Assembly (NCBI GenBank): GCA_904830895.1
Contig: LR882958.1
Coordinates: forward strand, 3,612,001-3,676,000
Origin: Planktothrix rubescens CCAP 1459/22
GTDB taxonomy: Bacteria; Cyanobacteriota; Cyanobacteriia; Cyanobacteriales; Microcoleaceae
Direction: 5' to 3'
DNA: 64,000 nucleotides
A program made the translations under genes and the position numbers. Positions within the stretch are counted from its first letter, which is position 1. Every line of letters starts with the position of its first letter. Below, piece by piece: positions 1-7,504 of this stretch. The notes beneath the pieces were generated by a model that saw only the letters and a list, made by a program, of their open reading frames with translations, had not been told where the DNA came from and did no database searches.

Positions 1-455
1 TGCACTCTGAACATGGTGAAGTTCCTTTACCGTTAATTTTGGGGTTAGGATTAGCAGAAATAGATCTTTATATTAACAGATTGAATGAGGATAAACATGA
101 CCACAAGCATGACCACAAACATGACCACGAACATGATCACAAACATGAACATCATCACTCCAAACACTTAGAAAATGATGGATTTATTTCGTTTTCTTTC
201 CAAAGCGATCGCCCTTTTTCCATTAATAAATTCCAAGAATTTTTAACGGAGAAGTTGCCTAACGATGTATTTAGAGCTAAAGGCATTCTCTGGTTTGTTG
301 AAAGCGATTTACGACATCTATTTCAACTCAGTGGAAAACGATTTAGCTTGGATGCTGACGAATGGGGTAAATCCCCCAGTAATCAGATAGTCTTCATCGG
401 TCGTAACTTAGATTTGGCAAAATTACAGCAACAAATTGCTGAATGTATTGCTTAA
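1..455 (+). CDS. COG0523 (CobW/ZNG1-type) G3E GTPase, C-terminal part
   Basis: The reading frame is open to the left edge of the window, so only about the last 150 residues are present and the nucleotide-binding half lies upstream. A histidine/aspartate-rich linker (repeats of HDHKHDHEH type, about window positions 95-160) is followed by a CobW C-terminal domain with the run RAKGILWF and the near-terminal FIGRNLD motif. Proteins of this family are GTP-dependent metallochaperones, mostly for zinc or cobalt; the His-rich loop fits metal delivery. folE follows 52 bases downstream on the same strand and is probably co-transcribed. Metal identity cannot be told from this fragment. Confidence 0.88.
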   Translation, partial: HSEHGEVPLPLILGLGLAEIDLYINRLNEDKHDHKHDHKHDHEHDHKHEHHHSKHLENDGFISFSFQSDRPFSINKFQEFLTEKLPNDVFRAKGILWFVESDLRHLFQLSGKRFSLDADEWGKSPSNQIVFIGRNLDLAKLQQQIAECIA

Positions 456-507
456 AAAATAATCTCCAAAAAACAAACACACCCGAACTACTTTCACGGA
501 AACAACC

Positions 508-1146
508 ATGACTTCAGAACTGACATTTCCATTTATAGACTCTAGCATTTCTGTCAAAACTCAAGGAGAACCAGTAGTTTCTGAAGCTGAAATGATCCAA
601 GCTGTAAGAACGTTATTACTAGGTTTAGGAGAAAACCCAGATCGCGAAGGATTACTGGATACGCCGAAGCGAGTTGTCAAAGCGTTGAAGTTCTTAACTC
701 AAGGCTATAATCAATCTTTAGATGAACTTCTAAATGGGGCAGTATTCACCGAAAATACTGACGAAATGGTATTAGTTCGGGATATTGACATTTTCAGTTC
801 TTGCGAACATCATATCTTGCCAATCATCGGTCGTGCCCATGTTGCTTACATTCCTAATGGCAAAGTAATTGGTTTGTCTAAAATTGCCAGAATTTGCGAA
901 ATGTATGGACGACGTTTACAAGTTCAGGAACGGTTGACAGCACAAATTGCTGATGCACTTCAAGGACTATTAAAACCCCAAGGAGTTGCCGTTGTAATTG
1001 AAGCAACTCATATGTGCATGGTGATGCGTGGTGTACAAAAACCTGGATCTTGGACAGTGACAAGTGCGATGCGCGGTGCATTCTCAGAAGATCCTAAAAC
1101 TCGCCAGGAATTTATGAGTTTAATCCAACATAAATCTAATTTTTAG
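508..1146 (+). CDS. folE: GTP cyclohydrolase I (FolE1)
   Basis: Cytosolic enzyme converting GTP to 7,8-dihydroneopterin triphosphate, the entry step to folate and pterins. The 212-residue length is typical. The zinc and catalytic motifs are visible: [10 protein letters not shown] near residue 97, [11 protein letters not shown] near 133, and [11 protein letters not shown] near 168, which supplies the second zinc cysteine. This is the zinc-dependent type I enzyme, not FolE2. It follows a COG0523 metallochaperone gene after 52 bases, so delivery of zinc to FolE or shared zinc-responsive control is a reasonable inference; I see no clear Zur-like operator in the short gap. Confidence 0.96.
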   Translation: MTSELTFPFIDSSISVKTQGEPVVSEAEMIQAVRTLLLGLGENPDREGLLDTPKRVVKALKFLTQGYNQSLDELLNGAVFTENTDEMVLVRDIDIFSSCEHHILPIIGRAHVAYIPNGKVIGLSKIARICEMYGRRLQVQERLTAQIADALQGLLKPQGVAVVIEATHMCMVMRGVQKPGSWTVTSAMRGAFSEDPKTRQEFMSLIQHKSNF

Positions 1147-1163
1147 GGGGTCAATTTTCCCCG

Positions 1164-1191
1164 GTAGAGACTAAGCATGGCTAGTCTCTAC
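1164..1191. repeat. 28-bp near-palindrome, GTAGAGAC family
   Basis: Imperfect palindrome beginning GTAGAGAC and ending GTCTCTAC, with CATG at the centre, just downstream of folE. A second member lies at 17140-17167. It could fold as a hairpin in the folE 3' UTR; no T-tract follows, so terminator function is uncertain. Confidence 0.7.
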
Positions 1192-1246
1192 AGAGGGGTT
1201 AGAAAATTCCGAGAATTTCAGTTTTCTGGCTGACTTTAAACTTTAA

Positions 1247-1259
1247 CAGGACTTACGCA
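1247..1259. repeat. Solitary CAGGACTTACGCA element end
   Basis: The 13-mer CAGGACTTACGCA matches the terminal inverted repeat of the small element at 4433-4524 (one end identical after reverse complement, the other with one mismatch). No matching second end is visible nearby, so this looks like a relic or a fragment of a larger dispersed element. It lies in the folE-ispF intergenic region. Confidence 0.5.
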
Positions 1260-1346
1260 CCCAACCAAAGAAACCGGGTTTTTTTACGAATTAGTATTTC
1301 TTTGTTTGTCATTGAAATTCCCACGATATAACTATTCCCAGGAATT

Positions 1347-1829
1347 TTAATTCACTTTTTCTAATAAGGCTACTGCATAAGCCGCAATTCCTTCTTCTCG
1401 ACCCACCGGGCCTAATTTTTCATTGGTGGTGGCTTTGACACCAATTTGATCGGAATTTAGGTTTAAGGTGGTGGCAAGGCGATCGCAGATTGCGCTAATA
1501 TGGGGTTTTAATTTCGGACGTTCTGCGACAATTACAGAATCAATATTTCCGATTTTCCAACCTCGATCTAATATTAGTTGATTCACCTGTTTTAAGAGGA
1601 CTAAACTATCCGCCCCCGCCCATTTTTCATCGGTTGGGGGGAAATAATGCCCAATATCTCCTAAACTTAACGCCCCTAACATCGCATCCATAATGGCATG
1701 GGTTAAGACATCCGCATCACTATGTCCTAATAGTCCGAATTCATGATCAATTTTAATCCCACCTAAAATTAATGCCCGTCCGGGGACTAATTTATGAATA
1801 TCATAACCATTACCAATGCGAATATTCAT
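1347..1829 (-). CDS. ispF: 2-C-methyl-D-erythritol 2,4-cyclodiphosphate synthase
   Basis: Fifth step of the MEP isoprenoid pathway: cyclises CDP-ME 2-phosphate to MEcPP. The 160-residue length is standard. Zinc-binding residues are visible in the N-terminal GNGYDIHKL motif (Asp and His) and in [17 protein letters not shown] near residue 34. [25 protein letters not shown] at the C-terminus is the family signature of the trimer interface and CDP site. It stands alone, convergent with folE. The start is supported by the conserved [10 protein letters not shown] opening. Confidence 0.96.
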   Translation of the reverse strand: MNIRIGNGYDIHKLVPGRALILGGIKIDHEFGLLGHSDADVLTHAIMDAMLGALSLGDIGHYFPPTDEKWAGADSLVLLKQVNQLILDRGWKIGNIDSVIVAERPKLKPHISAICDRLATTLNLNSDQIGVKATTNEKLGPVGREEGIAAYAVALLEKVN

Positions 1830-1879
1830 GGATCTTTTTTCTAATTGAAATCAACACAGTTTTTTATTATAGGGTAAGT

Positions 1880-2077
1880 CTAAATAGATTTAACAAATTG
1901 AATAGACTTAACAGACTTAACAGAAACATGAGGAGATTGAGAAGCCGCGACGCAAAAAAAAGTAAATAAAATTAAAAATATACTAAGTACATAACCTAGA
2001 CCCATCATGGCATAGGAATTAGTCATACCATTACGGAAATATTTGAACAGTAAGACATTAGGAAGCAAGGTTTTCAT
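1880..2077 (-). CDS. Small single-pass membrane protein, unknown
   Basis: A 65-residue reading frame is chosen from the ATG at 2077 because GGAGG stands just upstream at Shine-Dalgarno distance; a longer frame from 2119 lacks such a site. One hydrophobic segment (GLGYVLSIFLILFTFFCVAA, about residues 25-46) follows a basic, aromatic N-terminus. The C-terminal tail is short and repetitive (VKSVKSIQFVKSI), coded by short direct repeats of TTAACAGAC type, which may have extended it. No family recognised. The good ribosome site and membrane segment make it more likely real than not. Confidence 0.5.
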   Translation of the reverse strand: MKTLLPNVLLFKYFRNGMTNSYAMMGLGYVLSIFLILFTFFCVAASQSPHVSVKSVKSIQFVKSI

Positions 2078-2176
2078 GATAGTAACCTCCAGGGGATTAA
2101 CCTTAATAATAGTTGACACTCAAACCGCGAGAATCTTAGCACGCTATTGACCTTATCAGGTGATTTTAGCGTTGTT

Positions 2177-2413
2177 TTAGTAGATGACTCTCTGGGATGA
2201 TTTTAATTTTGATGGGAGTTCGTTTAGATTAAACGAAATGGAAGGAAAACAGTATTGATGACTACTGGTACTTTTCGAGTGTTGTTTTGTACCTATCGAC
2301 GGTGAGCGAACTGGCACTGTAGAACTTACAAGACCATCATACCACAATAATCGTCTATTCACACCATCAAATCTGACAACCTCGATACGGGTAACTATAT
2401 CTGTTCTATTCAT
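2177..2413 (-). CDS. Doubtful 78-residue ORF or gene remnant
   Basis: Starts inside the stop region of the upstream Gfo/Idh gene (overlap of 8 bases), so translational coupling is possible, but the composition is unremarkable and no family is recognised. The opposite strand across about 2290-2400 also reads as a protein-like stretch (VPIDGERTGTVELTRP...), so this interval may instead be a decayed plus-strand gene. Reported because the 330-base interval between the small membrane gene and the dehydrogenase otherwise has no explanation. Confidence 0.2.
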   Translation of the reverse strand: MNRTDIVTRIEVVRFDGVNRRLLWYDGLVSSTVPVRSPSIGTKQHSKSTSSHQYCFPSISFNLNELPSKLKSSQRVIY

Positions 2414-3524
2414 TCACCAAAAAGGATTCAAAATCCGGTACATTTACCCAAGTTCCAGTTGCATTGGATTCCTGGGTTAAATCCATTAAAAGTTGAGAAT
2501 AAACCCCTTCTTTAAGCGAAGGTGTTAAACTTGTTCCCTGTTCAATTCCGGTTATCCATTGGTCAATCACTCGTAGCAAAGGAGCAATCCGGCCATCGGG
2601 ATAAATTCGGGTAAATTCTAATACTTTGGGGATAGGAATTTCGGTTAAAGGTTGCCCCTTTTGGCTTCCCCATAATCGAAATCCATGCACATAATCCTGT
2701 TGATTATCACTACCTAAAATTAATGTGCCTTCACTGCCATAAATTTCTAGCCAATGTCCCCGTCCTTGGTAAGTAACAGAACTTAAACAAACTTGACAGG
2801 GAGTGCCATCATTCAGTTCTAAAATTAGGGTACAAATATCATCAGCATCAACAACTTTTAATTCTCCTCCAGCTTCCGGGTCTGGACGCAAGGAAATAGA
2901 AGTATTCAGTTGTCCACAGAGGCGTTTAATGGAACCAAATAACCAAGAAATATAATCAAAACTATGGGAGCCAATTGCCCCTAATACCCCGCCTCCTTTG
3001 TCTTTTTGAGCATACCAATTCCAGGGACGAGTTTCATCGGCACGGCTAGAAACTAACCAATCAATTTTGATTAATCTTTTTTGACCTACATAATTTTCTG
3101 CTAATAGTTGAGATAAATGTTGCCAAGCGGGAATAAACCGAAATTCAAAATCTAGGCTAGTAATACAGCCTTTAGATTGGGCGAGGTGATAGAGATATTT
3201 TGCTTCTTGAACTGTTAAGTTTGTGGGTTTTTCTAATAACAGATGTTTCCCGGCATTTAGAGCTATTTTAGCCATATCAAAATGCAAAAAAGGCGGGGTG
3301 GAAATGGCAACTCCTTGAACTTCAGGTAAAGCACAAATCTCCTCAATACTATTACAAGCATGGGGAATATTATGGCTGGAGGCGATCGCTTTGGCTTTGT
3401 CTAAATCTCGATGATAAACCGCAACTACTTGGGTTTTAGGATGGTCTTGAAAGGCAGGAATATGAACTTTTTTACCAAATCCTGTTCCAATTATGGCGAT
3501 GCCAATTTTTTTGTCGGTTGTCAT
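2406..3524 (-). CDS. Gfo/Idh/MocA family NAD(P)-dependent oxidoreductase
   Basis: Soluble dehydrogenase with an N-terminal Rossmann fold: IAIIGTGFGKKVHIPAF at residues 8-24 gives the GxGxxG dinucleotide loop. The family EKP motif is seen in HLLLEKPTNLTVQEA near residue 95, supplying the conserved lysine. A C-terminal alpha/beta oligomerisation domain follows (WNWYAQKDKGGGVLGAIGSHSFDY around residue 170, with the usual GGG and HxxD). The 372-residue length is typical. Substrate is likely a sugar or polyol derivative but cannot be specified. Monocistronic, divergent from the DUF433 gene. Confidence 0.9.
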   Translation of the reverse strand: MTTDKKIGIAIIGTGFGKKVHIPAFQDHPKTQVVAVYHRDLDKAKAIASSHNIPHACNSIEEICALPEVQGVAISTPPFLHFDMAKIALNAGKHLLLEKPTNLTVQEAKYLYHLAQSKGCITSLDFEFRFIPAWQHLSQLLAENYVGQKRLIKIDWLVSSRADETRPWNWYAQKDKGGGVLGAIGSHSFDYISWLFGSIKRLCGQLNTSISLRPDPEAGGELKVVDADDICTLILELNDGTPCQVCLSSVTYQGRGHWLEIYGSEGTLILGSDNQQDYVHGFRLWGSQKGQPLTEIPIPKVLEFTRIYPDGRIAPLLRVIDQWITGIEQGTSLTPSLKEGVYSQLLMDLTQESNATGTWVNVPDFESFLVNE

Positions 3525-3671
3525 GGTTTCTCCTGATGAAAAAAGTTTTAGACCCGCGTTAAATGCAATCTTTGTCTACCTTAAATTAAAAATATTGAGA
3601 TAATTTTAACATAAATAGGTATAATATGATCAATGATTGTATTAATTAAAATAGCTAAAGGATAAAAGATC

Positions 3672-4364
3672 ATGCCGATGGGTTTAGAAGTTCGTGATTT
3701 GCCGAATTATTCCCTACCGGAAGTCGCAAAATATCTACAACTTTCGACGGGAACATTGAGATATTGGGTCTATGGTCGCTATTATCCTACTCGTCAAGGA
3801 AAACAATATTTTACCCCATTAATTGAATTACCTCCCAACTCTAAGAAACAACTATCTTTTACGAATTTAATTGAAGCTCATGTTTTAAGTGCTATCCGTC
3901 GTCTCCATCAAGTCCCTTTAGCTAAAGTTCGTGCAGCATTAGATTATCTTAATCAAGAATTTTCTGCACCCCATCCCTTAGCAAAATTAGAATTTCAAAC
4001 CGATGGTGTTAACTTATTTGTGGAACAGTTTGGGGAATTATTAAATGTTTCTTTAACAGGTCAATTAGCTTTAAAAGAAGTTTTCTACCAATTTTTAAGT
4101 AGAATTGAACGAGATCCATCAGGATTACCGATTAAACTATTTCCTTTTACTCGGAATTTTGATATAAATGCTCCCAAAATTGTTGTGATTGATCCCTATA
4201 TTTCCTTTGGTCGTCCCGTCTTAATAGGAACTGGAATTCCAACTATTATTTTAGCAGAAAGGTATAAAGCCGGAGAATCTATTCATGAATTAGCAATTGA
4301 TTATCAATGTGATCGTACCCTAATTGAAGAAGGAATTCGCTGTGAATTGGACTTAGTAGCATGA
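3672..4364 (+). CDS. MerR-like HTH plus DUF433 antitoxin
   Basis: 230 residues. The N-terminus holds a MerR-like helix-turn-helix (YSLPEVAKYLQLSTGTLRYWVYG, residues 12-34). The C-terminus holds a DUF433 domain (VIDPYISFGRPVLIGTGIPTIILAERYKAGESIHELA, about residues 175-212). DUF433 proteins are known as VapB-like antitoxins paired with a PIN-like (DUF5615/VapC45-type) toxin. Here the toxin start codon overlaps the stop codon by ATGA, exactly as in intact modules, but the toxin is truncated after about 24 codons. The gene is therefore probably an orphan antitoxin or autonomous regulator. Confidence 0.85.
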   Translation: MPMGLEVRDLPNYSLPEVAKYLQLSTGTLRYWVYGRYYPTRQGKQYFTPLIELPPNSKKQLSFTNLIEAHVLSAIRRLHQVPLAKVRAALDYLNQEFSAPHPLAKLEFQTDGVNLFVEQFGELLNVSLTGQLALKEVFYQFLSRIERDPSGLPIKLFPFTRNFDINAPKIVVIDPYISFGRPVLIGTGIPTIILAERYKAGESIHELAIDYQCDRTLIEEGIRCELDLVA

Positions 4365-4477
4365 CCGCTAAAGTTATCTTTTTTATTGATCGATGTTTGG
4401 GTCGAGTAAAAGTCCCAGGATCTTTAAGAAATCAGAACTTACGCATCACCGATATCAATAGTAGGGGTAATTCATGA
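4361..4477 (+). pseudogene. Truncated PIN-like toxin partner of the DUF433 antitoxin
   Basis: An ATG overlapping the antitoxin stop opens a frame reading MTAKVIFFIDRCLGRVKVPG, which is the typical start of a PIN-like (DUF5615-type) toxin with the first acidic residue in FFIDRCLG. After about codon 24 the frame enters the palindromic element at 4433 and stops at 4475-4477. Beyond the element nothing of the toxin remains and gshB begins on the other strand. Family assignment rests on the short N-terminus plus the coupling to DUF433. Confidence 0.7.
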
Positions 4478-4524
4478 ATTACCCCTACATCTAGGGTTAC
4501 ATCCCAAAATTTGCGTAAGTCCTG
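4433..4524. mobile_element. 92-bp MITE-like element with inverted ends
   Basis: Ends are inverted repeats: CAGAACTTACGCA at 4433-4445 and TGCGTAAGTCCTG at 4512-4524 (12 of 13 positions pair). The interior holds a perfect 28-bp palindrome at 4461-4488 (GTAGGGGTAATTC / GAATTACCCCTAC arms). It truncates the toxin gene on its left and ends five bases before the gshB stop codon. The right end matches the solitary copy at 1247-1259. Confidence 0.75.
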
Positions 4525-4529
4525 TCAGA

Positions 4530-5504
4530 TCAAAAGCGAGTTTTAATTTTATTTTCTACCCATTCTATCACCTGTTTTCCTAAATAAACCCCATCCAATA
4601 AATCAATTTCTCGAATCCCCGTTGGACTGGTAACATTAACTTCTGTTAAATAACCGCCAATAATATCAATTCCCACAAAATATAAACCATCAGCAACTAA
4701 TTTAGATGCTAATTTTTGACAAATCTCCCGTTCTCGATCCGTAATTTCGGTTTTAGCAACCCGTCCACCCACGGCCATATTTCCTCTAAATTCTTGACCC
4801 GTAGGAATCCGATTAACTGCTCCAATCGGTTCACCATTTAACACAATAATTCGTTTATCTCCGTCTTTTGCTTCTGGTAAAAAGGTCTGAATCATTACCG
4901 GATATATACCCTGTTGGGTGCTAATTTCAATTAAAGAATTAAGATTGCGATCGCTCCCTTCCAAAAATAAAATGCCCTCTCCTGCTTTTCCACCTAAAGG
5001 TTTTAAAACCGCCGCTCCTTGACGTTCAACAAACTCCCTAATTACCTGTTTATCGCGGCTAACAATGGTTGTTGGAATGCAATCTTTAAATTGCAGGGCG
5101 TACATTTTTTCGTTCGCTGTTCTTAACCCGTGAGGAGAATTAACTACTAAAGTTTTTTCGGGATTAATATAGTCTAAAAGATAGGTAGCATACAGATAGG
5201 GAATCGTGACTGGTGGGTCAGTTCGCATGAACACCGAATCCATATTTTCCAAGGGTTGAAGTATTGATTGACCCACCGAAAACCAGGGTTCCTCAACTCT
5301 CCATCTATCCTGATCTCTAATAATAGGAGTCAGATTAACCGGGGTTAAAAGTGCCCAGGTTTGACCGTCAATTACATTTAATTGGTGAGCTTGTGTCACC
5401 CAAACTTCATGTCCTAAAAGTTGCGCTGCTTCCATTAAAGCAACACTGCTATCATGACTTGGATTTAATTTTTCGATGGGGTCAATAATGAAAGCAAATT
5501 TCAT
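4530..5504 (-). CDS. gshB: Glutathione synthetase
   Basis: ATP-grasp ligase joining gamma-glutamylcysteine and glycine. The 324-residue length is usual. N-terminal domain MKFAFIIDPIEKLNPSHDSS; FMRTDPPVTIPYLYATYLL near residue 92; ATP-grasp glycine loop AVLKPLGGKAGEGI near residue 164; metal-binding EVNVTSPTGI near residue 288. It lies downstream of grxC on the same strand with a gap of about 118 bases, the conserved cyanobacterial grxC-gshB arrangement linking glutathione supply to its dithiol user. Confidence 0.96.
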   Translation of the reverse strand: MKFAFIIDPIEKLNPSHDSSVALMEAAQLLGHEVWVTQAHQLNVIDGQTWALLTPVNLTPIIRDQDRWRVEEPWFSVGQSILQPLENMDSVFMRTDPPVTIPYLYATYLLDYINPEKTLVVNSPHGLRTANEKMYALQFKDCIPTTIVSRDKQVIREFVERQGAAVLKPLGGKAGEGILFLEGSDRNLNSLIEISTQQGIYPVMIQTFLPEAKDGDKRIIVLNGEPIGAVNRIPTGQEFRGNMAVGGRVAKTEITDREREICQKLASKLVADGLYFVGIDIIGGYLTEVNVTSPTGIREIDLLDGVYLGKQVIEWVENKIKTRF

Positions 5505-5622
5505 CTTTATTTACAATTAACAGTTAACAAATCAAACAAAATATGGTATAATAAATCCTGGCATTTAAAACCGACCGAGAATAAATTAGGAGTGTTTTAT
5601 TTTGCCAGGATTGAGACTAGAA

Positions 5623-5880
5623 TTAACCCAGTAAAGGATTAAGTTTCCCTTGACTATCTAAGGCATGAAGATCATCACATCCCCCAATATATTGATCATC
5701 AATAAAAATTTGGGGAACTGAACGGTGACCATTAGCCCGTCGTGCCATTTGATCTCGTGCTACTTCATCCCCATCAATGCTATATTCGGTGAAGTCTACG
5801 CCTTTGCTTTTCAGCAATCCTTTAGCTCGGATACAGAAGGGACAGGTTCTCCAAGTGTAAATTTCAATGTTTGCTGCCAT
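5623..5880 (-). CDS. grxC: Glutaredoxin 3
   Basis: 85-residue thioredoxin-fold oxidoreductase using glutathione. The active site CPFC is seen at residues 14-17 (TWRTCPFCIRAKGLL), the cis-proline segment as SVPQIFIDD near residue 54, and the glutathione-binding GGCDDLHAL near 66. Dithiol-type glutaredoxin. Upstream of gshB in the same orientation. Confidence 0.96.
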   Translation of the reverse strand: MAANIEIYTWRTCPFCIRAKGLLKSKGVDFTEYSIDGDEVARDQMARRANGHRSVPQIFIDDQYIGGCDDLHALDSQGKLNPLLG

Positions 5881-6001
5881 AGAGGGTTGGTGGAAATTGA
5901 ATCGTTTTTCCTTATGTTAATATAAAATCAAAAATTGATCTATTTTATTCTGAATACTCAGACTAAACCCACCCAGACTGTCCTGATTTAAGTAAAGCAA
6001 A

Positions 6002-7441
6002 ATGTCAACTTATTTTTCTGTAATTGCGCCTCAACCTCGAATTGCTGTTCCCACTTCCGATCCTTATAATCCAGATTATATTGTACAACCCGGGACGGGT
6101 TTAGATGGTGTTGTTAAGATTCAAGATATTCATGGTAGAAGTTGTACAGGCTCATTATTAATTACGGGTAATCATATTTTAACCGCCGCCCATTGTGTCA
6201 CCGATAAATTGGGGCAACCAGATTATTCTTCCCCCTCAGAATATACCGTTTATTTTAACTTACCATCGGGTCAAATAGCAATTCCGGTTTCTCAAATTTA
6301 TATTTATCCCGATTGGAATCATGATTTTAATTTTAACAATGATATTGCTATTTTAGAACTGGCTAAACCCGCACCCCAAGAGGCAAATCGCTATGAGATT
6401 TATACCAGGTTTGATGAGGTGGGTCAAGTGATGCAAAAAGTAGGTTATGGTGTTCCTGCGACGGGTAATTCAGGACAAAATAGCTATTCTGATCCGGTTC
6501 CAACTAAGCGTATAGGAAAAAATCGTTATGATGCTTTGGGGGAGTTATTTAATAGCACTCCTTACCATTATAATAATCAACCTGGCAAACAATTAGTTTA
6601 TGATTTTGATAATGGTTTAGCCCAAAATGATGCCTTTGGAAAAGAATTTGGGATTAATGATTTAGGATTGGGAGCCGAAGAAATTAATATTAGTCCTGGA
6701 GATTCGGGAGGCCCAGGTTTTATTGATGGCAAAATTGCTAGTCTAACCTCCACGGGTTTTACCCCAGCGATGTCGGGTATTGATGTTACCAATAAATTAG
6801 ATGAGAGCTTTGGGGAATATGCTTCCGATATCCGAGTTTCGGTTTATGCAGATTGGATTAATCAAATTATTAATCCTTTTCCCTATAATGTAAATGATAA
6901 TATTATTGGCACAATTAATAACGATTTTCTCTATGGATATCAAGGGGATGATACAATTAAAGGTTTAGAGGGAGATGATAATATTTTTGGGGGAAAAGGT
7001 TCTGATGATCTCTATGGAGATGAAGGTAATGATACCCTCTATGGAAATTTAGGATTTGATATTATTTGGGGTGGATTAGGGAATGATTTTTTAGCTGGAG
7101 GTCAGGATTATGATTATCTATATGGAGAAGCCGGAAATGATACCTTAACGGGAGATTTAGGAACTGATTATTTAACCGGAGGAACAGGATCGGATCTATT
7201 TATTCTTTCCTTAGTAACCTCCGGTTCAGATGAACTTTTAGCAGATTCTATCATGGATTTTGAACCCGGTATTGATAAAATTGGTTTAACCCAAGGCTTG
7301 ACCGAAGCAAATTTAATCTTGGAACCTTCAACCAGTTCCTCCTCTGACACAGTAATTCGTGTCGTGGGGTCAAATCAAGTTCTCGGAACAGTTTATGATA
7401 TTTCCCCTCAACAACTTCGAGGTCATTTTATTTCCGTTTAA
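6002..7441 (+). CDS. Secreted trypsin-like serine protease with RTX repeats
   Basis: 479 residues. The N-terminal two thirds is a chymotrypsin-fold (S1) domain with the complete triad: His in ILTAAHCV near residue 64, Asp in NNDIAILEL near 118, Ser in SPGDSGGPG near 236. The C-terminal part has calcium-binding RTX nonapeptides (GGKGSDDLYGDEGNDTLYG and relatives, about residues 310-400) and a typical terminal segment after FEPGIDKIGL. There is no N-terminal signal peptide, so export by a type I (ABC/HlyD/TolC) system is inferred from the RTX tail; no such exporter lies in the window. A strong hairpin follows the stop codon at once. Confidence 0.92.
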   Translation: MSTYFSVIAPQPRIAVPTSDPYNPDYIVQPGTGLDGVVKIQDIHGRSCTGSLLITGNHILTAAHCVTDKLGQPDYSSPSEYTVYFNLPSGQIAIPVSQIYIYPDWNHDFNFNNDIAILELAKPAPQEANRYEIYTRFDEVGQVMQKVGYGVPATGNSGQNSYSDPVPTKRIGKNRYDALGELFNSTPYHYNNQPGKQLVYDFDNGLAQNDAFGKEFGINDLGLGAEEINISPGDSGGPGFIDGKIASLTSTGFTPAMSGIDVTNKLDESFGEYASDIRVSVYADWINQIINPFPYNVNDNIIGTINNDFLYGYQGDDTIKGLEGDDNIFGGKGSDDLYGDEGNDTLYGNLGFDIIWGGLGNDFLAGGQDYDYLYGEAGNDTLTGDLGTDYLTGGTGSDLFILSLVTSGSDELLADSIMDFEPGIDKIGLTQGLTEANLILEPSTSSSSDTVIRVVGSNQVLGTVYDISPQQLRGHFISV

Positions 7442-7447
7442 CTTACA

Positions 7448-7504
7448 CCGCCTTTGATCCCACCGCTCTACCTGTACCCAGTTGAGCGGTGGGATCAAAG
7501 GCGG
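7448..7504. terminator. Perfect 21-bp hairpin after the RTX protease
   Basis: Arms at 7448-7468 and 7484-7504 are exact inverted repeats (CCGCCTTTGATCCC... and its complement) with a 15-base loop. It starts seven bases after the protease stop and directly abuts the left hairpin of the tnpB element. It has no T-tract, so it may be an mRNA 3' stabiliser or terminator, or part of the IS target or end. Confidence 0.55.
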
